Assembly: GCA_013399015.1 (NCBI GenBank)
Contig: VWZX01002400.1
Location: 1,083,819 to 1,147,818, forward strand
Source of the DNA: Galbula dea
Lineage: Eukaryota; Chordata; Aves; Piciformes; Galbulidae
DNA: 64,000 nt
Direction: 5' to 3'
Shown in pieces: positions 21,739 through 31,492 of this stretch (within the stretch, counting starts at the first letter, position 1; each line of letters opens with the position of its first letter). Both the position numbers and the translations under genes were made by a program. The notes below the pieces were generated by a model. That model saw only the letters and a program-made list of their open reading frames with translations. It searched no databases and had not been told where the DNA came from.

Positions 21739-23396
21739 AGAGCAGGCTCTGTCACAGCCATAGAGCAAGGCTTGATGAAAGCCATATGTGGCTCTGATAG
21801 GATGCTGAGCAACGTAAGAAGCACAACTCTGCTTTGGTCAGGACAGGTTCTTGTCCACATGGCTCAAGAGAAAGCAGCTTAGTGGCTCATGATAGATGAT
21901 GCTGGGGCAAGGCAGGGGGATAGTTCCCCAGAAAAATGTTGTTTCAGCTGCAAAACCAAGATCAGATTGTTTGAGAAGAATGGAAGAAGCAGCAGCAACA
22001 GAAGAGAGCCCAAGAGAAGTGTCTCCTTTGGCAACCAAGGAGCACATGCTAGACCAGAACTCATCTGACCACATGGTCCCCAGTTGTCACCAGTAGACAA
22101 AAGCAAACATGGCAAATACTAAGTGTATTATAAACCCTAACAGTCTGTAGATGATTTTAAGCACAGCCTGTTGCCATTGTACAGGAGAAATCAGCTGTTG
22201 GCTGGCTCAGAGTCTATGCCTTGGGGTGGGTATCTCAGGGGCAGCTTTCCTTGCCCTCTCCAGGTCAAATTTCAGCGTGTTCTTGAAGCAAGCCCTCTCA
22301 ACACAGGAAAGTGAAAGGAAAAAAGTCTCTATAATATTAGACATCTGCTTAAGAATCATCAGATGCTAAAGGGAAGCTGTTTAAAACCCCTGTGGGTCAT
22401 GACTTAGCAATGCTCTCTTCTTGTTGGCTGCTTTTATCTGAGCAGTGCGCTGAGCAGTTGTGAGCTGATATAAAAGCAAGAGCACTGTCTGCTACAGAAA
22501 AGTGGGTGATAAATCCAGGGAACAAGATCTGCCTTGAAGAGAGAGAGAGGCTCCAGAGAAGAAAGGGACTGAGAGATTGAGTTGTACAGAGAAGTACATG
22601 AAATGAGAGAGGGGCTGGGGAAAGAGCTAGGAGGATGGACAGGGGATAAGAGGAGAAAGAATGCCATTGGGAAGGTAAATGGTTTCCTCTGGTTCAAAGA
22701 GGTGCCATGTTGCAGCTGAGAGCACCTTTCATTCCTAGCTGCTGTTAGAAACACTCTTCAGGTCATCTCCCCTCTGACTCCGTGGCCACATCCATCACTC
22801 AGGGAGAGGCAGCTGTGGGAAAGCACCTGTGGGACAAACACCTTTTTCTTTCAGGTGGCCTTTTACTGGTAGAAGAACCTGGCTTTGCATACAGAGCCCT
22901 CCAAGCAGGCAGCTCATGCACACCTCTGACTCTTCCCTCTCTTGTCTTTGTTCTCATGGCCAGCTTCTCTCCCACCAAGTGGAAGAAGGGTCACTGACAG
23001 TCTTTGCCCTTCTTGACCAGATGGACAAGAGCTGTTGGTGTATCTGATGCCCTTCCTCTGTGCGTGCAAGGCCAGCGCTCGCTGTCGCATCTCCTGCTGT
23101 TACCAGGTGCCCGTGGCTTGTCAGTGAGAACCAGGTCTAAATTGGTCCCTAAGAGGAAAAGTAAATGTTGCTTGTGCCTGTGCCCATCATCTCCAGTCCT
23201 CATGCAGCAATTTACATTTACACTTTCCAAAGGTCCCAGGCTGGATGGACTTCCATCCTGCCCCTGCTTAGCAGCAATCTGGCCTTCTTTGGCCCTGCTT
23301 TGGGAAGCCATCAGTGGGAGCGGGAGGGTAGAGTGGGGTGGGGGAAATCTGCTGTCACTGGAACAGATGTTTTTCTGGTTTTGTTTGTCTTTGTGG

Positions 23397-23420
23397 TTTG
23401 TTTGTTTGTTTGTTTGTTTG
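23397..23420. repeat. (TTTG)6 microsatellite
   Basis: Six perfect TTTG units in the putative 3' UTR (CAAA repeats in the transcript). Confidence 0.9.
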
Positions 23421-23564
23421 CTTTTAAAGAAGTTCTTACATTTGGTCCATAGGTCTTCTGTGGTCCTGAATTACATCACCCTTCATGATCAGCTTGGTTA
23501 TTCCTTCCTATACAACATTCACCAAATTTACAGCAATGGAAAGGAAAGGAAACAAAATGAAACA

Positions 23565-23603
23565 TTTCTTTTTTTTTTTTTCTTTTTTTTTTTTTTTCAA
23601 TTT

Positions 23604-23637
<34 letters not shown>
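23565..23637. repeat. long poly-T tract (poly-A in PAX7 sense)
   Basis: The plus strand is a run of about 70 bases that are almost all T, broken by single C and CAA. In the PAX7 transcript this is an A-rich tract about 400 nt after the stop codon. No AATAAA precedes it, so it is more likely an internal A tract than a cleavage site. The length may be imprecise in the assembly. Confidence 0.85.
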
Positions 23638-23642
<5 letters not shown>

Positions 23643-24029
23643 GAAAAAAAAAATCAATTTGGCTTTGACTATGCCAGCTACCTAGATCAATGGAAAGTCC
23701 TTAAGCATGGGCAAAATGCCATGGCCAGGTTGGTTAGAGGGAGGGCATGAACTCAGGGTTAATAGATGTACCCAACCCATTGTCTCTGGCCACAGGAGGC
23801 AGGTCACAGAGGCCAGGCTTGCCTCTGAGAAGAGTGCTCTGGGAGGAGCTGGATACTTGGAGAGCCCTCCCCCTCTTTCCTGTCTCCTTCCCCCCGCTCA
23901 GGTTGGTGTGAGGTGGAAGGGAATTGGGAAGGAGTAGGGTCCGGGTACAGGTAGATCCCTGGAAGGCTGGTGGTGTTTTCTCTAGTGGTACCAAGTTGCT
24001 GGAGTGGGTTGTTGGCACAGTTGGACTCT

Positions 24030-24145
24030 TCAGTAAGCTTGGCCTGTCTCTACTGGTAGGAGACCCAGAACGGCTGAATGTTCTCCCAGCTTCATCCTGC
24101 GCTGTGTAGACAGACTCACGTTCTTGGCCAAATAATCAACAGCAG
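24030..24145 (-). CDS. PAX7: PAX7 exon 9, terminal coding part with stop codon
   Basis: After the acceptor CTCTTCAG, the exon starts with CT, which completes the Thr codon begun in exon 8. It then encodes AVDYLAKNVSLSTQRRMKLG, EHSAVLGLLPVETGQAY and TGA (stop at 24030-24032). These are the last 38 residues of the long PAX7 isoform and are essentially identical to mammalian PAX7. The SLSTQRRMKLGEHSAVLGLL part corresponds to the paired-tail/OAR-like motif of Pax3/7 proteins, which is thought to modulate DNA binding or transactivation. The frame is intact, with no premature stop. The 3' UTR continues without interruption toward lower coordinates. Confidence 0.97.
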
Positions 24146-24649
24146 CTGAAGAGGAGGAGGGGGTAAAAATAAAAAAGGAGGATGAGAAAACAGCACAGGG
24201 TTAGCATTCAGTGGAAATGAGGCATTGAGGCATGCAGCACCAAAGGGTAACCAACAGACCCTGCAGGGTGACCCTTAGAAAGAGAGGCCCAAGGGAGTGG
24301 CTATCACAGACACAAGGGTCCTGCTGCCCTCCTAACCAAGAGTGCAGACAGATGATAGTCCTGCCAGGAACACTCAGGCAAATTTCCATGGATCTACTGA
24401 AAAGAGCTAAAATTCTACTTCTGCCACAGAAATTGGTGTTTCCAGGGGAGCTGGCTGAAGACAAACCTAAGCAGAAAGCCAGAGGGATAAACCTCCCAGC
24501 CTCACCTCCCTGTGTTATCTCAAGGTGGCAAAGACAACTCCTATGCTCAGTGATGCTGGTGTAAATAATTCCAGAGATTTCCATGGAAGCTCACCAAGTA
24601 TGGACAGGACTTGAATTTGACTCATCCACTGCAGATAACATAATCTTGT

Positions 24650-24710
24650 TAATAGGTGGAGTTGATGATCTTAAAGGTCTCCTCCAACCAAAATCATTCT
24701 ATGATTCTAC
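24650..24710 (+). mobile_element. CR1 LINE tail
   Basis: GGAGTTGATGATCTTAAAGG, CTCCTCCAACCAAAATCATT and CTATGATTCTACG, only the last 60 bp of CR1. Confidence 0.85.
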
Positions 24711-24944
24711 GCATGCTGACTCATCTCTGTGAGCTCTGCTGCCTGCCTTCATCCACCTTTCCTCAGGGAAACTGCTTTGCTTATATCCATCCCGGTGAGG
24801 AACACAGCCACAACTCCTGAGGCCATGTGGGAACCTGGATCCCAGCTCTCCTGACTGCTCTGTGGTCTGAAGGGGACGAAGACTGGGGCAGGATGGTGAC
24901 ATCGCTCATTAGCTGAGCTTCAGTCAAAGTCTCTCCCTTCCACT

Positions 24945-25225
24945 AGCTTTAATGTCTCAAATTAGATTAATAAGGAGCTGGCAGGAGATGTACAATCGGT
25001 GCCAATGAGTAAACAAATTTCAGCCATCAACATCTTGTCAGATGCCTGCCCCAGAGGAGGTCCCTTCCAGGCACAAATTCTTATTAGACTTGTCATATCT
25101 ATTAGAATTCCTTTCACGCTTCTGCGTTCCATCACCGGCATCATTAACACAGCTCCGGCCTCTGGGAGCTGCATGGACCACATTAATCTGGCATCTCTGC
25201 TCCTCACTAGCTGGGACTGCCAAGC
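24945..25225. promoter_or_regulatory. candidate conserved noncoding element in PAX7 intron 8
   Basis: A repeat-free block with AAATTAGATTAATAAGGAGC, ATGTACAATCGGTGCCAATG, TTCTTATTAGACTTGTCATA, CATCACCGGCATCATTAACA and GGACCACATTAATCTGG. It has at least five TAAT/ATTA cores with interspersed CpG, unlike the CR1-rich flanks. It is likely an intronic enhancer for PAX7 or a neighbour, but that is inferred only. Confidence 0.45.
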
Positions 25226-25734
25226 TGATGTGCTGGGATCCAGCAGGCTGAGCACAGGGTGAGTTATCCAGGGCTGAAGCAAGGGAGCATGGCTTCAGCA
25301 GGTGGCAGAGTCTGGAAGGACCTGAGTTAGGCAAGTGGCTGGCATTCCTCAGGGGCTGGGATCCTGGGCTAGCTCAACTTGAGTCATGGTTCCTCCAACT
25401 TCAAGGGAGGGGTAGATAGGATTAGACCCCATCCAGACTTATTGATTTGGTCCCCTGATATTTCAGGTAACCACACTAAAGAATGCCTTTGAGAGGCTGT
25501 GGGTAGGGAGGAAATTCTCTCACTGGACACGCTGCATGTGTGCTGTTGTGGTCATGCCTCTGCTCCTGTTGTCACCTGTGCTCTGGGTGAATTCAGATGG
25601 TGCTTGGGAAAAGAGAGAGGTGAAAGGTTGGAGCTGGTCATCCTGCTCTGGGCAGCATCCAGCAAAATAAGAATGTGATGGCAATCCCATTCTTCTTAAA
25701 AAACCCTCTCAACTCCCGATATGGATTTTTGTGC

Positions 25735-25932
25735 CAGTGGGAAGAGTTCAACAGCATTGGCACTGGCTGCCCAGGGATGTGGTGGAGTCACCATCCCTGG
25801 AAGAGGTCAAAAAAATGTGTAGATGTGGTGCTGAGGGCCATGGGTTAGTGGTGAGCATGGCAGTGTTGGGTGGATGGTTGGACTCCGTGATCTCAGAGGT
25901 CTTTTCCAACCACAATGATTCTATGATTCTAT
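25735..25932 (+). mobile_element. CR1 LINE fragment, 3' end
   Basis: GTGGTGGAGTCACCATCCCT, GATGTGGTGCTGAGGGCCAT and GTCTTTTCCAACCACAATGA, ending ATTCTATGATTCTATA. It abuts the left copy of the tandem duplication. Confidence 0.92.
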
Positions 25933-26233
25933 AAGAACATCCCAAGCCAGAAGCCAAAGCCATGGTTTGTTCCTTTAATACAACATTTAGATGCAGATGT
26001 CCCTGCTCCCTGCAAGGAGTTGAACTAGATGGCCTTTAAAGGTCCCTACCAACCCAAACCAGTCTATGATTTTGGCTTGTGGAAAGCAAAATACAAACAG
26101 AAACTTACAAAAAGTACTCCAGGTGTTTATTTGTTTATCTGAGGGAGAAAGTATGTCTGGTTTTGTGTTTCTAAAACAGAGAAGAGGAGGAGAGAAGTGG
26201 AAAGAGATATTCTCTGCAGGTCAGGTCCAAAGC
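25933..26233. repeat. tandem duplication, left copy (301 bp)
   Basis: It starts AAGAACATCCCAAGCCAGAA and ends GGTCAGGTCCAAAGC, immediately before the N at 26234. It matches 26235-26503 except for four or so single-base changes and a 32-bp segment (starting TTACAAAAAGTACTCC) present only here. Inside is a CR1-like tail (GCAGATGTCCCTGCTCCCTG, GGCCTTTAAAGGTCCCTACC). Confidence 0.97.
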
Positions 26234-26234
26234 N
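26234..26234. other. single ambiguous base N at duplication junction
   Basis: This is the only N in the window and sits exactly between the two copies. It is a mark of a contig join or unresolved consensus. Confidence 0.97.
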
Positions 26235-26503
26235 AAGAACATCCCAAGCCAGAAGCCAAAGCCATGGTTTGTTCCTTTAATACAACATTTAGATGCAGAT
26301 GTCCCTGCTCCCTGCAAGGAGTTGAACTAGATGGCCTTTAAAGGTCCCTACCAACCCAAACCAGTCTATGATTTTGGCTTGTGGAAACCAAAATACAAAC
26401 AGAAACATCTGAGGGAGAAAGTGTGTCTGGTTTTGTGTTTCTAAAACAGAGAAGAGGAGGAGAGAAGTGGAGAGAGATATTCTCTGCAGGCCAGGTCCAA
26501 AGC
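26235..26503. repeat. tandem duplication, right copy (269 bp)
   Basis: Same start and end as the left copy but lacking 32 bp. The single-base differences are few (for example GGAAACC for GGAAAGC, and AGTGTGTC for AGTATGTC), about the divergence expected of two alleles. Confidence 0.97.
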
Positions 26504-27784
26504 CTGTGAAAGCTACAAATCTCTTACCTACAAGCCCTGGGTATGTCCCCTGTTACACAGAGCCTGCCCTCACCATAACAGCCTCCCATTTTTATTGTAT
26601 CAGTGTTCATTAAAAAGGATTTTCATACTTCCTCACAGAAGGAAGAATCATCTAGTTGGAACTGAAGATCACTAAATGATGTTCTTGTGAGGTCACACTT
26701 CAACAGCATTTGAAAAGAAGCAGTGAAGAGTCAGGAAGCAGGAGGAATCAGAAGTGCCTGCTAAATACAGCATGCACTGAGAAAGACAAGGAAAAATGCT
26801 GTTCTATCAAGGTCAACTTCATGTAACTGATTGCTCTAACAGGACTAATTACCTATGAAAACTGTCTCCTTGCACAGAGGTTATGATAGATGGAGCTGGT
26901 TCTAAGAAAGATTGATAATGAAGTGGACTTGGATCTGCCTGTACAGAGCTGTAAATACAAATAGCTACACTCCTACGTGCACACATCAGGGATTTGCTGC
27001 TTAACATAGATGCCACTTGGGAACAGCAAGAGGTGGTTTGTGCTGTGTCTCCCATGCAGCATGGCACTGGCTTTGGCTGTAAGACCTGCCATCATGCTGG
27101 CTGGGACTCTAGCTCTCAGCACTGGGAAGTAGTGGCACTGGGGGTAGTGTGTGATGGTTTCTCACCTACCTTCCTCACTCCAGCAGGAAGAACACCTTTC
27201 TGTCTAGCTGTCTCTGGGCATGGGACACTTCTGGACTAACTCTGGCAACCAGGAAAGACTTGCTGCTGGGCACAGGCCTGCAGGCAGCTTGGACTCTCAT
27301 GACTATTAGCAGGAAAACATTCCAGATCCAAATGGAGGCCAGTGAGCTCTAAACTGGACTTGTAAATTGACTGGGTGTCTAGCAGGAGAAAGGGAGGTAT
27401 GTGACAGAAATCAGGAAAAAGGGAGAAACACAGCAACATCCAGAGGGATGCATGAGCAGTTTTTCATCAGCACAAGGAGAGGCCCAAGTAAAAATTCCTG
27501 CAGCAAACCCAGACAAACCCTTCTTTCTCTTTCCTTCTCCTTTGCTGGACTTTCTCTCTCAGAAAACAGAGCTCATCCTCCTCACTTGATGTTTTTACAC
27601 ACACGGGTGTGACTAACGTCTTGCCCAAGGGAATCTTGATTGGAAATACATGGTACTGGAATTTGTTTAAGATTTTTATCAATAGCACGTGTGTCCAGCC
27701 TCACATCCAGAAGCGAGGGGAAGGTCAAGAGGTCACAGATCAAACTCCCAGAAAACACAAAAAAAGAGGAGGGGTGGGGGGGGA
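26504..27784. other. PAX7 intron 8, unique sequence
   Basis: Nothing recognised. Frames here are short and without domain character. Confidence 0.4.
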
Positions 27785-28025
27785 AGGGGCTATTGATCCC
27801 GTCTGCCGCCACAGCCGGTTCTCATTTAGCTGGAGAAGTTAAAGACATTAAAGGGCTGTGACGGAGAAGGGAATAAAAAGCCACAGCCAAATGGAAGGAA
27901 AGGTCACTGAGGACAAGCTATGGGCAAGCAGGAGCACTCTGGGAGGAAGAGGATGCACCTTTAACCCTCGGCGGATCAGTCTCTCACACCACCACACTTC
28001 TTATTAGTTTAACAGCGGCAGGTGA
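27785..28025. promoter_or_regulatory. candidate noncoding element upstream of exon 8's 3' side (intron 8)
   Basis: GGCTATTGATCCCGTCTGCC, CAGCCGGTTCTCATTTAGCT, GAAGTTAAAGACATTAAAGG, CTTTAACCCTCGGCGGATCA and TTCTTATTAGTTTAACAGCG. CpG and TTTAA-type motifs stand out from the flanks. Conservation has not been tested. Confidence 0.35.
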
Positions 28026-28624
28026 GCCCTTTGCCAGGCTGGCTGATGGTTGTGTGACCCAACCATTCTGGAGGAGAGATAGACCCTCCCAGGGTCTCTC
28101 TGCCTTTTGGGTCTGAGTTTTAGGCTCAGGATTGCAATTCCAAACTCTCTTTAGGCTTTGCAGAACCACAGTGCTCAGGCATTGGCTTAAAGTATTGCGT
28201 AGCACAAATGTAGCACCTCTGGGTGTGGATCCAGCCCTGACCGTATGGAGAGCAGAGGAGGAAATGACACATGGAGTTCTGCATCACTAAAGGAAGGCAT
28301 TAAAATCTCAGCTTTCCTCTGTCTGAGCAGGGTGAATATGTTGAAGTGCTTTTGGAGAAGCAAGTATTGGAGATGGAGAAGTTGTCCTTTTCTAATAGAA
28401 AGGTTTTTACCTAAGAGATTTCAACAGGACTTTTGAAAGGACTGCAAGGGCATTGGAGAGGCTCTGTGGAGCCATCTCCATCTGTGTCTGGTGAGTAGGT
28501 TCTCTTTTTCTCTCTGGATGGACAGGTTTCCATGGGAATTTCCATACAGTATCCATACCTTCTTCCATTCCCTCCCTCTCCTCCTCTGTTCCCTATGCAG
28601 GGGGGATACAATCAGGGCACTTAC

Positions 28625-28871
28625 TTTGGCCGTACTGTCCATATTGGTAGCCAGCCACTGGATCCACACTGTAACTGGTGGTGCTGTAGGTGGGAGGACA
28701 GTAGGACTGGGAAGTCGGGAGGCTGTCCACAGACTTGATGGAGTCACTCCTCTGGCTGCAGCTGGCAGAGATGGAGTTGCTGGTGTCCAAGCCACCGTGA
28801 AGGGGAGAGATGGAGAAGTCAGCCTGGGGTTGTGGAGGAACCCCACTGGGGTTGCTCAGGATGCTCATCAC
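28625..28871 (-). CDS. PAX7: PAX7 exon 8 (transactivation region)
   Basis: This 247-bp exon encodes 82 residues plus one base A. It starts VMSILSNPSGVPPQPQADFS, continues through SPLHGGLD, SASCSQRSDSIKSVDSLPTS and CPPTYSTTSYSVDPVAGY, and ends QYGQYGQ. This matches PAX7 (MSIL.NPS.VPPQPQADFSIS) rather than PAX3, which has [20 protein letters not shown] there. The residue content is Ser/Thr/Pro/Tyr/Gln, as expected of the activation domain. The donor is AAA|GTAAGTG, and the trailing A joins CT of exon 9 to make Thr. Reading through the donor would add SKCPDCIPPA and a stop at about 28593, so a read-through isoform is possible. The frame and both splice sites are intact. Confidence 0.97.
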
Positions 28872-29317
28872 CTGGAGAAAGACAGCAGACAACAGATTGG
28901 TGTCTGGAGGAGAAAGGTTACATGTGCAGCTGCCTTCATGCATACCAGGAAGAAACAGTCTACATATAGTGGTGTTTTATCAGTATAATAAACAATATTA
29001 ATCTAGATTTGGCCAGGCTGGAGAATGAAGCCCTGCTTCCACCACATAACAACAGACAGACTCCACGGTTGGCTTCTCTGTGTCTAACATTTCATTTGAA
29101 AAACCTCAGCAGGGATAATTGAGAAGTTCCTTCATAGCACACTCAGTCTTTGGTCTTTCTTTGCTGACCTGCCAACCACGTTAGCTGTGATGTTCAGAAT
29201 GAACACTGGAGGAAAGATTAAACCTGGGACAAACCTGCTTGCCATGCACTGCCATGAATTAGCACCCCTGCCCTTCTTGCACAGAAGAAGAGGCACACAA
29301 TGAGGTGGAGGTCATTC

Positions 29318-29596
29318 TGTTCTCCCAAGTAATAAGTGACAGGACAAAAGGGAACAGCCTCAAGTTGTGCCAGGAGAAGTTTAGGTTGAACATGAGGAAC
29401 AATTTCTTCCCCAAAAGTGTTGTCAAGCCCTGGCCCAGGCTGCCCAGGGCAGTGGTGGAGTCACCATCCCTGGAAGGGTTTAAAAGCGACAGAGATGTGG
29501 TGCTGAGGGACATGGTTCAGTGGTGACCTGGCAGTGCTGGGTCACAGTTGGACTTGATGATCTTAAAGGTCTGTTCCAAGCAAAATGATTCTATAA
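29318..29596 (+). mobile_element. CR1 LINE fragment, 3' end
   Basis: AACAGCCTCAAGTTGTGCCA, CAGTGGTGGAGTCACCATCC and GGACTTGATGATCTTAAAGG, with an ATGATTCTATAAG tail, about 450 bp inside intron 7 from exon 8. Confidence 0.93.
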
Positions 29597-31395
29597 GACA
29601 GGGAGCAAATACCCCTATTTTCAGAGATGCTAAAGAGAGTCCCTTTCTCTGGATGCCTGAGAGGGGCTTGGTCTGCAAAGTTCCTTAACCAAACCAGAGG
29701 CAAACCCTTTCTGCCTTTGATGCAGATTCAGCTTTAGGGACTGAAATGTCAAAGTTCTCTTTCTCCTCAAACTTTAAAGGATAACAGGTCCTTGCTGGGC
29801 TCATTTCAGCCTAAGTGCTTGGTTTGAAAACCTAATTAAATTTGCACACAAGCAATCTTCCTGCTTGGAGACCTAAACCAGATGAATTTGGTTGGGTTTT
29901 TGTTTTGGTTTTGTTGTGTTTTTTTTTTTTTTTCTTTCTTCTTCTTTTGCAGCAAAAATGCCAGATTTGTTCCTGTGGATGAGTTTGGGGCAAGCTGCTG
30001 CCTACAGGCCTTCACACCAGGGCTCTGCTCCTGCTAGCACTCTAATGCAATTGCCTTCTGCAATCAGCACAATGACCCCTGGGGCTGCCAAGTTAAGAGT
30101 GTCAAGAGTTTGCAGAAGCAAGGCCACGGCAAGGGAAGGAAGGGAAGGAACTCCTGGTGCCTCTTGGTTGATCTCCATAGCCCTATCTGTGCTGGGGAAG
30201 GGCCAGGGGGGGAGAGAGGACAAACCAAGTCACCTCAGGGGGAGGCCAGGCCAATGCTCAGATGCTGAGCAGCTGAAAAGCTCCGAATTTAGCGTAACCT
30301 TATTGACATCAATTAAAGTGGCAAATTGGAAATATTTGGAGCCTGGCAAGTGGTAAAATGAGCCCTTTATCCCTCCACCAGTGGCCTGGTGAGCTATTGT
30401 GCAGAGGATACATTCTCTGGAAGGACACAAGAAGGGTTGTATTGAGCAGTGTCTCCCCTTCCTGCTCACCCCAACACCTTCTCCATCCCCTCCTCCCTCA
30501 CCTTCCTTAGGCTTAGGCTGAATGACAGCTACTTGCTGCCCTTAGCTTTCTAAAGCTTCTCCTCCTCCTCCCCTCCTGGAAAGGACTCCAAAGTCCTGTG
30601 AAGATGCCTTCCCTTGATGTAATGCCACCTACCTCCTGACTCAGCCTGCCTGAGATCCTTCCCAGGCATTTGTCTGGGAGGGGAATTTGGGAGCAGGGAT
30701 GGCTGGAACCCCATGGAGAGGGAGGCAGTGGGGAAGGGGTTAGTGAAAAAGCCTGGAAAATCAATCTAAGCCTGACCACTGGATTTGCCTGCAGTGTGGT
30801 ACAGAGGCACAGGAAAGAGCTTGGAACAAGCTAAGGGAAAGCAGGGCAGTGGTGGCAGCGTAGAGCTCAGACAGGGTTCGTTTGCCCTCTCCTTCAGGGT
30901 GTTCAGCCTGCACTGAGCTTAAAGTCTGTTGCTGGTCCCCAAAAGTTAAAGCTGGCTTAGCTATCTCTACACCTCAGGGCAGATAGAGCTTCAGACAGAG
31001 CCTAAATTACCTCCAGCTCTCCAGACCCTCTGGGCACAGCTTCTTAATCACAGAGATTAAGCCTGGAGGTATCTAGATGAAGTTGTTTAACCAGAACGCT
31101 GTGTAAAATGTGCCCATGGAACTCCCTGCCCCATGACAGCCCAAAGACAGAAAGGCAGGGGGATGAGGAAAGGAAATTGCATTTAAATATGCAAGGCAGA
31201 GTGGATTAATATGAGAATAGGGGCTGTCATGCTTTTTGGTGTGGATGTAACGTAAACCTCTCTGCCTCAAGGCTTATGCAGTGGGGAAATCATGGGAGTG
31301 CAGCCTGAAGGGAGGTTTTCCAGCTGCAAATTTATTTGTAACCTCCCACTAAAGCTGGGTCATGAACTTTGATCTGGCTCAGCTAGAATGCCCCT
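29597..31395. other. PAX7 intron 7, unique sequence
   Basis: A T-run at 29917-29933 leads to TTTTGCAG, which mimics a plus-strand splice acceptor. At 30275-30345 the block TTTAGCGTAACCTTATTGAC, ATCAATTAAAGTGGCAAATT may be a small conserved element. Nothing else recognised. Confidence 0.35.
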
Positions 31396-31417
31396 CACAC
31401 ACACACACACACACACA
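31396..31417. repeat. (CA)11 microsatellite
   Basis: Eleven perfect CA units directly join a CR1 tail on the higher-coordinate side. Confidence 0.95.
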
Positions 31418-31492
31418 GAATCATTAAGGTGGGAAGAGACCTCTAAGATCACCAAGTCCAACCATCAACCTAGCACCACCATGCCACTAACA
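31416..31492 (-). mobile_element. CR1 LINE tail
   Basis: CAGAATCATTAAGGTGGGAA, TAAGATCACCAAGTCCAACC and ACCTAGCACCACCATGCCAC, the last ~75 bp of CR1, 3' end joined to the CA repeat. Confidence 0.92.

Larger units (their letters stand above)
19320..24029 (-). other. PAX7: PAX7 3' UTR (3' end uncertain)
   Basis: The region directly follows the stop codon and lacks a further splice acceptor joined to PAX7 coding sequence. On the minus strand the first AATAAA is at 20406-20411 (UTR about 3.6 kb). An ATTAAA lies at 19339-19344 (about 4.7 kb) and another AATAAA at 19121-19126 (about 4.9 kb). Mammalian PAX7 3' UTRs are of this order (about 4 kb). The 19.2-20.7 kb part is non-repetitive, with scattered CpG and long A/T tracts, which suits conserved UTR. 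Within it lie four miR-1/206 seed matches, a T/A homopolymer tract, one small antisense CR1 tail and a sense-strand 138-codon open frame. The stop-proximal part is certain and the distal end is inferred. Confidence 0.7.
24146..28624 (-). other. PAX7: PAX7 intron 8 (4.5 kb)
   Basis: The donor is GTAAGTG and the acceptor CTCCTCTTCAG sits beside exon 9. The intron contains the 25933-26503 tandem duplication with its single N, CR1 fragments near 24.7 and 25.8 kb, and two candidate noncoding elements (24945-25225 and 27785-28025). The span 26504-27780 shows no repeat or coding signal that I recognise. Confidence 0.92.

Noticed and set aside
23004..23750. 248-codon frame, plus strand, with long poly-Phe
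   Set aside because: Its length is due to the T tract at 23565-23637 and it runs antisense to the PAX7 3' UTR.
28421..28988. 141- and 165-codon frames overlapping PAX7 exon 8 in other phases
   Set aside because: Shadows of the real exon; splice sites and homology fix the true frame.
29917..29960. Very strong plus-strand acceptor-like tract (T-run, then TTTTGCAG)
   Set aside because: The following frame has no recognisable product, and the DNA is antisense inside PAX7 intron 7.
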